64,000 nucleotides of DNA, from contig JALGQZ010000004.1 of NCBI GenBank assembly GCA_023105745.1, forward strand, positions 69,119,112 through 69,183,111. Direction: 5' to 3'. Source of the DNA: Austropuccinia psidii. Lineage: Eukaryota > Basidiomycota > Pucciniomycetes > Pucciniales > Sphaerophragmiaceae. A model generated the notes under the pieces. That model saw only the letters and a list, made by a program, of their open reading frames with translations, did no database searches and was not told the origin of the DNA. A program made the translations under genes and the position numbers. Every line of letters begins with the position of its first letter. Within the stretch, counting starts at the first letter, position 1. Of this stretch, positions 22,048 through 31,700 are shown piece after piece.

Positions 22048-23743
22048 GTGAAGACCATGTTGTGTTCAATGGTCTTCACTGTTTTCCATTCAGAGCACAA
22101 TTGTGCATTTGTAATACTGGTGTCAAGAATTCTCTTAAATTCTTTGTTTTTTCTTCTCTTTCTGATGTTTGTTACAGTATTCTCATTGATTCTGGTGCTA
22201 CCAACTCATTCATTGCAAAGCAGTTTGTTCACAAGTATTCATTGACTAAATCAGAACTTCCAGAGAAGATTCCCCTCATCATTTTAGACTCCTCTGAGTC
22301 TCCTTCTTTATTTGTGACTCACCATACTAAATATATGGTTGAGCTCCCTTCCTTCCCAAGCTTTGAATGGGACTTTTTAGTCATTGATACTCCCAAGGGA
22401 GAAGACCTCATATTGGGCTTTGACTTTCTTGATCATTTTAATCTGTTTATTGATTGGAGGCAAGGATTGATCACCTTTAATTCTGATCATAAGGACTATA
22501 ATGATCCTTCAATTTATTTTAGGAATGACTTTTGTTCTGCCAAATCATGTGCAGCTCTGGTTGGTGATTCTAGAACACCATCATTTCCGTCTTCTGTCCA
22601 TATTCCTTCCATTGTTTCCCATCATTCATTACTATCATCTAGAGATGAAGTCTTCAAAGAGATTCAAGATGTTGGAGAAGATAATTATGTATCTTCACTT
22701 CATCTCTTCTTTGGGAATATGGACCTTCCTCCTTCATCTTATCATGACTCCCTGGAGGAGTCGTGGGATGAAGAGGAAGAGCCAGAAGAAATAGAAACCG
22801 TGATGAAGGTTGTTCCTTCTGTTTATCACCAATACTTGGATGTATTTTCCAAGGTGAAAGCAGAGAAACTTCCTCCTCACCGCGCCTGTGATCATCATAT
22901 CAAGCTGGAGGGGTCTCTACCTCCAGTTGGGGTGATCTACTCTTTATCAAACCAAGAGTCAGATACACTCAGGGCCTACATTTCAGAGAATGTAGAGAAA
23001 GGTTTCATCTGGCCAAGCTCCTCTTCTACACAAGCACCTGTTCTTTTTGTCAAAAAGAAAGATGGTGGCCTCCGTTTGTGTGTTGATTACCGCAAACTCA
23101 ATGCTGTGACTAGGAAGAACAAGTATCCTGTTCCTCCTATGAATCAGCTTCTCACTGTTTTCAATGGTTCTTCTATCTTCTCCAAGATTTATTTGCGTGG
23201 TGCATATAACCTTCTCAGAATCAAGGAAGGTGATGAACATTTGACTTGTTTTAGAACCAAATATGGTAGTTATTAGTACTTGGTTATGCCATTTGGGCTT
23301 ACCAATGATCGTGCTTCTTTTCAAAACCTTGTCAATGATATTTTTTATGATCTTCTTGATGTTTATGTTGTGGTTTATTTGGATGACATTATGGTCTTTT
23401 CCAAATCTGAGGAAGAACATGTCACTCATGTGTCCACTGTTCTTGCCAGACTCAGAGCCAATAACCTTTTTGCTAAGGCGTCCAAATGCCTGTTTCATGT
23501 TTCAAGTGTGGAATATCTTGGTTATGTAGTTTCTTCTGAAGGCCTCAAGATGGACCAATCAAAAGTCCAGCAAATTCTCAATTGGCCACATCCAAGAAAC
23601 CTCAAGGCTCTTCAATCATTCCTTGGCTTTGCCAATTTTTACGGCCGCTTCATCAAGAATTATTCAAAGAAGATTAGTTCACTCACTAGTTTCCTCAAGA
23701 AAGATTCCCGTTTTCCCCTCAATGAGGAAGCTCTTAGACAGTT
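22035..23743 (+). pseudogene. pol: Pol of element B, part 1 (protease to reverse transcriptase)
   Basis: Contains protease ([12 protein letters not shown]) and most of reverse transcriptase. Two lesions matter. The first catalytic Asp motif reads KIYLRGAYN where A has KIDLRGAYN, which removes a metal-binding residue. TAG at 23274-23276 interrupts the GSYEYLVMP motif. YLDDIMVF is intact. The segment ends at EEALRQF, where element C is inserted; the gene resumes at 46358. Confidence 0.9.
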
Positions 23744-24473
23744 TGTAACAACCATCCATCAGGGGTAAGGGTATTCATTCATACACCCACTCAAACACCC
23801 CAAATCAGCAAACCCAGCATTCGCATCAGCATTCAGCTTCAGCAATCTTCATTCTGAAACATGCATACAACTTGGTACATCAATACAGCCTGTCAATACC
23901 TGTACAGGTTGGATTCACCCAATACAGTTTCAATACACCACACCTCTTGTACAGGTTCTGTACAGCTGTACAGGACCTGTATTGGCCAGACTCAATTCAA
24001 TCATCAATTATTCTCATGAAAATTCTTCCTCTGGATCAGGGCTGGTGATTCTCACATATACCAGCCCCTCTTTCTCCCCCCTGGGGACTTTTCCCCAGTT
24101 AATTAATTTAGTTTATTTATTATTTTATAATTAGTCTTATCCTTATTTTGGGTATTATAATTATTTAATCTTAAGTTAGTCTTTGCATTTCTCTCTTTGC
24201 CTGTACAGTATGAGTTGGGTGGCCATATCCTTATTAACCCTTCTCTTTCCATTCTGACAGGTTGAAACAGTGGACTTGGACTTGTTTGTGGTTGGCTCTT
24301 CTATTCTTTTACTCTTATCTTTTGTTGCTGCTTTTTTCTTATATTTATTCTTTAGCAATTTATCTTTAACACTCTCAAGTGTATCTCATTTTATCTTATC
24401 TTTGAGCCCTCCATAAGTGAGTCCCAGTTTACTGAGTGCCAGGCCCTCTTCACTTTGAAGAGCCCCTGTGACA
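23744..24473 (+). repeat. 5' LTR of element C (730 bp)
   Basis: TGTAACAACC...CCCCTGTGACA. It is 32 bp shorter than the 3' LTR of C and the LTR of A because one copy of the direct repeat AATACACCA and the 23 bases between the two copies are missing, a typical slippage deletion. Presumed RNA start AGTTAATTAATTTA at 24097-24110. Confidence 0.95.
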
Positions 24474-24474
24474 T

Positions 24475-24488
24475 TAAATTAATTAACT
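24475..24488 (+). promoter_or_regulatory. Self-priming binding site of C
   Basis: TAAATTAATTAACT, one base after the 5' LTR, is the perfect 14-nt reverse complement of 24097-24110 in the LTR. Relative to B, both partners differ at corresponding positions (TTTA/TAAA against TATA/TATA), so pairing is kept. No tRNA-type TGG is present. Confidence 0.68.
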
Positions 24489-25238
24489 CATATTTGATTC
24501 TTTCTTTCATTCATTTTATTTGTTTCTCTCATTCTTCAATTATGACCTTTTCATGATTTTATGATTTTTTCTCTCTCATCAATTTTCATCTCATTCATTT
24601 CATTAAAAATGAAAATTGATTCTTTTTCTCATTTCAAAAATTCTGCTGACCATTTCACTTTATTCTTTATCATTCTCATTTCTCTTTTTGTCTGAATTCA
24701 GATTTTTATCAGGTTATTTGAGTGGAATTATTTGGGTTAATTGATTCATCATTCAGGGATTTTATTGATTTGGGGTATTCAGTGATTTTGGTTTTGAAAT
24801 TTCTCAAATTTATTGATTGATTCCTCAAGACATTGATTTCACCTCAAAACTTTGATTTGACTTTGATTGATTTGATTGATTGACTTGATTTGATTCCTCA
24901 AGATAGCTGATTTATCCTCAAGATTTGATTTGATTTATTGATTTGAATTTGATTCCTCAAGAAAATTGAATTGATGTTTGAAGATATTGATTGAATTCCT
25001 CAAGGCTTAATTGATTTGATTTTGAATTGACTTGATTTACTTGATTTGACTTATTGATTGAAATTGATTATTCATAAGAATTTGACTTTGGCATCTTCAC
25101 TCTTCAAGATTTATTCATATTGATTCACTTCAAGACTATTGATTGATTTCCCAAGTTCATCAAGATTCTCATTTGATTGTTTTGGTCAAGCCTTATTTTA
25201 TTCAAAGTATCATCAAGTTTTATTTCATTTTATTCAAA
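24489..25238 (+). other. 5' leader of element C
   Basis: Leader of about 750 bp: first T-rich with CATTCATTT words, then from about 24720 TTGATT/CCTCAAGA iterations homologous to the leader of A at the start of this window. No supported gene. Confidence 0.65.
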
Positions 25239-25763
25239 ATGCCAGTTCAGCATAGTCCCTCAGCCAAAAATACTAGATCCCAAAGAATTCAAGCTGTTCT
25301 CACTCCTACAGCAAGGGCTCCTCTTGACCGCACACCATCAGTTCATCAACTGAGTGCAAATTTGGACAGAGGACCACCAATGGAATGAGCAGCACCCTCA
25401 AGAAGAGGTGGAATGAAATCTAGAAGATAAATATCTTTCTCTGGACTTTTGGGTGGCTACCCTGGCATGTCTGAAGGTGCAAGAGAAAGACAAGGGGAAG
25501 TTGAAGATGAAGAGGGGGAAGAGTCTGTGGAAGAGGAAGATTCTGGGGAAACTGAAGTGGCAGATGCCTTGGAAAATGCTCCAGAGGTGCCTCAGGGTTC
25601 TAATCTAGCCCTTTCTAGTCAACCTCTTGTCTCTCAAACTGATCCAAGTCTCCTCAAGATTATGGAGCAGATGACTCAATTCATGGGGCAACTCAATCAA
25701 GAAGCTGCTCCCAGGGACAATTCCAAAGCCCCTGCTTTCAATACTCCATCCATGAAGGCACCT
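25239..25763 (+). pseudogene. gag: Gag of element C, part 1
   Basis: N-terminal 175 codons (MPVQHSPSAKN). TGA at 25386-25388 replaces Gly in MEGAA, and a TAA follows about 40 bases later. The frame is then open to the D insertion after KAP; joining 25763 to 36799 restores codon phase (KAP|DSFDG). Confidence 0.92.
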
Positions 25764-27952
25764 TGTGAGCCTGTGAGGTATGTTTAACATACCCATAAGG
25801 CCACAAATGATTTTATAAACAATTAAATTTGTCTTAAACAGACTTTTTAGTTGAATTTAAAATAAAAAATAATAAAAAATAAGTATAACTTTTTTTTGGA
25901 TAAACAAAGTTATAATTATTATGTCATTTTTGGATTCTACACCAAAAATAACCTAGGGTACACCCATAAGGTGTTATACCCAAAAACACTTATTTCTTGT
26001 GTTATTAGAAGATTTAAGAATCTCACAGTACTAATGTAACTTTTTTAACATTTTTTTAAAATTGTTAAATTTAAGCTTAATTAAGCTTAAATTTAAAGTT
26101 ACATAAGGTTTATGCAACTTTACCAAAATTTTAGTTAAAATTGAGGTGTGGTGTATATTTACTGAATTGGCTAAGGATTTGCCATACAGAATGTAAATCC
26201 TGCGTGAGCTCAATTTAAAAGGGTTTAAGGCCATAGTATGGCTTTAAATAAATAAAAGGGCAAAATCCACGCAAAAAGGTGGGACAAAGGAAAAAGACCA
26301 AATAGAGCTGGGGTACCCAACTTTTTGGATCTGCAAGGATTCAATTAAGGTTGTCCACCTGTATTGGAGGATTTTCAACCTTATTTAAACTTTAAGATTA
26401 GACTTTGATCCAACCTTAAGGTTTAAACTGGTTTTATCCTAAATTGAACAGGAATTTCAAGCTGCCAAGAGGGTAAATCCCAATAAGCAGGCTTGGAATC
26501 AAGGTTTTAAGAACTGTCAAAGCTTAATCAAGCTTAAGAAGCTTAAATAAGCTTAAAACTTTAAAGTTTCAATCATCAAAACCTTATCAAAACTTAAGGT
26601 TTTGTGTGTATTGCTATTTTACGTGGAAAAATAGTAATAACTTCAAAAATTCATTAAAAATCCAAATCTTAATGGATTTGCTTGAAAATTTCACACAGCT
26701 TAGAATTTAATATTATCAATATATAAATTAAATTTTAAGTATCTTTTATTAATAAGTTTCCTGGGTAATTAGCCTGGAAAATTACTTTTTAATTAAGCTT
26801 AAAGAAAATTATGATTTCTTTAAAAATTAATTAAAAATTGAGTTTAAAAGATTTCTGCTTGAAACTCTAATTTTAAGTTGTTCATATGATGAACTTTAAT
26901 ATAAATAAACTTATTTTATATTAAAACTTAAAATAATTAAACTAAATGAGGATTAAAGTTACTTGGAGTTAAGAATAACACTGGTAACTTTAAATTGGAA
27001 GTAAAAATAAGTTGCCTTAAGTTAAGAACTTAATTTTTAAGCATGGTTTTTCAGTTTTGACCTGAGCACGCCCTCTACATCCATTATGAATCATGAGAGC
27101 TGCTCTGTAGACATAAAAAGAGTCTTTTCATCACTGTTTTTGTCCATAATTCATAATCAATCCAATCATATTAGACATTTAAACAGGTAAAGTTTTATTA
27201 AATATAAAATCTTATTATTAAAAGTAATTCTTAAGTTATTTTTATTCTTTATTTATTAAATTAAAGAATTGAAGTCATAGAATTCAGATTATTGTTGTAA
27301 TCATCTATAATAAATTTTATTATATAAAATTTTCATCTTAAATATCTTTTAAAATCCACAAATTCCTCTCAAAAACTCTTTAATCATAAATTTTAGTATA
27401 AAAAGTTGTTTTATCTTTGATTTTATTGATTTTTGGCGTGTTTTTAACTTATAATCATTATTTAATATAATAACTGTTGTCTTATAACTTGTTGTATTAA
27501 ATAAATATTATAAGTAAGTTTTCTTTAAAGTTCTATATTTTTTTTATCTATTATTAGTTTTTTTATATAGAATTTTATTCTATAAAGAATTATTTCTGCA
27601 CAGTGTGTGATTAATTCTTTTTATAAATAATATTTATATTATTTATAAGTGGTTAATATTCTTATTTTCCACGTGTAATTGTCTCATTAAGAGCTTTACA
27701 CTTCTTATTGTTATAACTGTCAGTGACTATAACAATAATAGAATAATTATAATTTATTATAATTATTATATTTTTTATTATTATTATATTATTATAATAA
27801 TAATTAAATTTATTTTTTATATAATTATTTTTAATAATTATATTTAAATTTGTGGTTATAATATTTCATTATATTATATTTTTCTACTGAGGACAGTCAT
27901 AGTACTCTTGATATTGTTACTATTATCAAGAGTTTCATAGACAAACCTTACA
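25764..27952 (+). repeat. 5' LTR of element D (2189 bp)
   Basis: TGTGAGCCTG...AAACCTTACA. AT-rich, with a TAAGCTTAATTAAGCTT palindromic region near 26075-26090 and a TATTATAATTATT-rich block near 27740-27840. No coding sequence supported; the small minus-strand frame at 26031-26234 recurs only because the other LTR is identical. Confidence 0.95.
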
Positions 27953-28008
27953 TTTGGGGGCCTGGCCGTGATTTTAAACCTTACATTTGGGGGCCTGGCC
28001 GTGATTTT
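27943..28008 (+). repeat. 33-bp tandem duplication over LTR end and primer site (D)
   Basis: The unit AAACCTTACATTTGGGGGCC... (33 bp) occurs twice in a row, at 27943-27975 and 27976-28008. It includes the last 10 bases of the LTR and the TGGGGGCCTGGCCGTG presumed primer site. E2 (about 62940-62966) and the old relic near 11260 have it once, so it arose in the D lineage. Confidence 0.8.
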
Positions 28009-28535
28009 AAACCAATTTTTGGGACATAAATCATATTCTAGACCTTATTTTACTGTTTTTTGACGTAAAATTGCCATATTTGTCTTAATATTGGCTTTTT
28101 TGGGACTTATCCCTTATAAATAATCTTTATAATATTAATAAAGTTATTTTTTTCTTAAGAATATTGTTTGAAACAATATACTATTGAGTGACTTGGAATA
28201 AATTTCTTTTGTCTAACTAGTGGCTTTTTCACATCACAGACTTGAAATTTATTCTTTGAGTTATTCTAGTATAAAGTGAATAATAATATAATTTTGATTA
28301 ATTAACTTGTTAATTGCATAATTATTATTTCTTTAAAGAATAAATCAAATAAAAAATCTTTCAAAAAAATAAAAATCTTTACTAAAAATATTTTTCTTTT
28401 ATTTTAGACATTTTTCTTTATTTTTGACGTAATTTGCCATAAATTACATAAAAACAACTTTATTCAATAAGTTGAGTTTATAAGTTATTTTTATTATTTG
28501 ATAAAATAACTTATATTTTTAAAAGTTTTCTCTAG

Positions 28536-28652
28536 TGTCTTCCATCAGAGAAAGTTCTTCAGACTCTGGAGCCTCAGAGTCAAGTATTGAAATTCAAACC
28601 AGCCCAGCACCAAGGGGTTTAATAACCAAAGAGCCCTTTAAAGGTCCTGCAG
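28536..28652 (+). other. Predicted leader exon of D (117 bp)
   Basis: Bounded by an acceptor-like TTTTCTCTAG and a donor-like CCTGCAG|GTGAAT, and open in one frame for its full 39 codons (Ser-rich, ending KGPAG). E1 (52973-53121) and E2 have a counterpart at the same place with CTTCAG and GAAG|GTGAGT borders and a similar ending (GPTIQDSEG). The next acceptor may be CTACTAG at 28708-28714, giving an intron of about 62 nt. Splicing is inferred from conservation only. Bases 27953-28535 and 28653-28700 are otherwise non-coding. Confidence 0.5.
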
Positions 28653-28700
28653 GTGAATTCAATCCACTTTTACTCTAATTTTTATTAAAATTGACGTGAA

Positions 28701-31700
28701 ATGACTCCTACTAGAAGTGGAAGCAACTACTCCATCCAATCAAATGGATCTGGACCAGGACATTCCAGCCATAAATCCAAAAGGCAAGAATGTCCTCCCA
28801 GAGGAGAGGCACAAATGGAGGATGCCAGAACTTCCACCAGTTCCCAAAGGTTAGCCAGCACCTTTGAACCTCTTATTGAGAGTCCAGAAGCTGACATAAC
28901 TGCTATTGCTGTTAGACCTGAACCATTTCCAACAGGCAACTGTGGAAATTTATCAATCCCAATGGAAAAACTGGTTCCTGGCGTCAAAACAACAAGAGTG
29001 GGAACTCCTTCCAAGTCTTTGGATAGGCACCATGAACTCTTATCTTCAAGTGAAGAAGTTCATGGGGCCAGAAAAGACAGAAGATCTTCTATTGGGTTGG
29101 ACACCAATGTCTGTCAAAGGACAAGTCCAACAGATAAAAGCTTGGTTGAAAAACCAAAGCATGTTATCAGAAGACCAGAAGAAGAAGTTGGCCCAGGGCA
29201 AGGACAACAGCCAAGTGGAAGCTCCTCAAGCATCCACCAGCAAAAATCCGCCTCAACAAGTGCCAAACAAGCCCAAGCAAGCCCCAAAGACCAACCAGAA
29301 GGGCAAGCAAAAGGCAAAGGGAAAGGCAAAGCCCAAGTGGAACAAGCCCTACCCTCAGAATTACAGAATTCCAAAGAAGGAAAAGACAGCCATGGACAAT
29401 GTGTTCAATATGGCAAGAACTTTGATGGAATTCAAAAACAAGGAGGAGGAAAGATTGAACCAATCCTTTCCAAAGAAATAGACCCTGTAAAGCTTGTAAC
29501 TTACTTTGAATCTTGTAATAAAGAAATTATGGCAAAATTTAAAGCATTTGATCATGTCCAACAAAAGCTGGGCAATGAGATAGTACAAGTTAAAGACCAA
29601 CAAAAAACCATTATTGGCCTTGAAAATGTTAATAAGGCAAATATTTTGTCTTTGACGCAAATTTGTGAAAGACTTGAGCATAAAGTTACCTTACTCAATC
29701 AACCAGATGAGAATTCAATTTCTTTTATAACTGGACAGTTAAGAGAATTGAAAATACAAGTTCAAAACTTGGAAAATTCAACTGGCCACAATGCAGCTCT
29801 TTTTCAAGAACAATTGGAAAAAAGTGATAAAGCAAGACTTGAATTGAAAGAAGATATTCAATCAAGTATTAATAATATATCACTAAAGAATGAATTGCCA
29901 AGGCAATCCACACCATTTCTTGACAGAAATGATCTTAACTTGAATAATGATTTACATCATACAATTTCAAGTAATGATGTGGAAACTGCTTGCAATTACA
30001 AAGACATTCCAAGATTAGAGGAATGGCCAACCTTCAGTGGTGAAGGAGAATATAATCATATGGAATTTATGAAAACAATTGATATGTTCAAAGAAGACTT
30101 TAACATACCAGATGAATACATAAGTGCCAGATTACACTCATTATTTACCAAATCAGCTAAGAAATGGTATTATAAAATGAGACAAGACCATGGAAAACAT
30201 TCCTGGCCTTGGTGGAAAGAACAAGTTATTTCCAAATGGGCAAATGATTCCTGGAGATTTAGAATGGAAAATTCTTTTGAGGAAGCCATTTTTAATATTG
30301 AGAGGGACAGGCCCATGACTTGGTTTCTTAAACAGAAGGACAGATTAACTGCCCTTCATCCTGATATGTCTGAACCAATGGTACATAAAAGGATATTAAG
30401 AAAGTGTGGTGGTGACCTTGAGCATGCTATAAGAAGCAGATGTATTGAGCCTTGCTCTACAGAAGATTGTATCAATGCTATGGAAGATATCACTACTAGA
30501 ACAAAAATTGGAAGAAATTGGTATAAACCCCCAATAGACAACAAGACTAGTGGGAAACCAATTTCAAAACCAAATAAACCACATGACAGACCTCCTTTGA
30601 AATGTCATAAATGTGGAAGCACATCTCATTTAGCAAACACTTGTGCAAAAAAGACAAGAGTCAATGAGATAAGTGTAGAAAAAGCGGAACACACAAAAGA
30701 AACTGATGTAGCTTTACATGAAAGTGATTCTGAACCTTCAGAAGAAGAAGAAACATCAGAAGAACTTAGTATAGAGAATATTAATGTTTCTTTTGAGGTC
30801 ACTGAAGTACATACTCACTTACCACAGTACAGTGATGAATGTATGGATCTCATACATGTGCAAGATGCCAGAATGCAAAAACCCAAACCTGCCAGAGGTA
30901 AAGGTTATACAGCTGGGTCATCTTGTATCACTAATATTGTGATAAATAACACAGAAGCCAAGATACATCTTGACTCAGGTGCTTTTTGCACTTGTGTTGG
31001 GAAAGATTATCTTGACAAAATTTATACCAATTGGCAAGACAAGTTGATGCCAATTGAAGGTGTAAAATTCAGCAGTGCTAGCCAAAATATGCATCCTTTG
31101 GGTATATTTGAAGCTACAATAATATTTCCTCACCCTGCAGGAAGTATGAGATTGAAAGCTGAATTTGTTGTTATGAATAATTGTACTTCACAACACTTTA
31201 TACTTGGAAATGATTATCTCAATATCTATGGTATTGATATTAATAATTATAAGGACAGATATTTCACTATAGGGGAAAATAAAAGGCAAAAATTTGCTTT
31301 TTCTCCAGAAAGAAAAGAAATTACTGTCATTCAACAAGTAAAAAATGTTAATAAAGAAAAATTTGTGTCAGATCAATTAAGTGAAGCACAAATTAGTCCT
31401 GAATTAACACCAGAAATGAAGGAAGAACTTATTGAAATTTTATTTCAATTTCAAAAAGCCTTTGCTTCTGATGATGAACCACTTGGGGCTATAAAAGGCC
31501 ATGAAGTGGATATCATGCTTAACGTGGAGAGACCTTATCCCCCACTATTAAGAAGACCAGCTTACCCAGCTAGCCCTAGGGCTAGAGAAGCATTAGAAAG
31601 TCATATTCATGAACTAATGAAACTGGGAGTTCTTAGAAAAGTTGGACACAATGAGGAAGTGGAAGTCACAACTCCAGTAATCATTACTTGGCATAATGAT

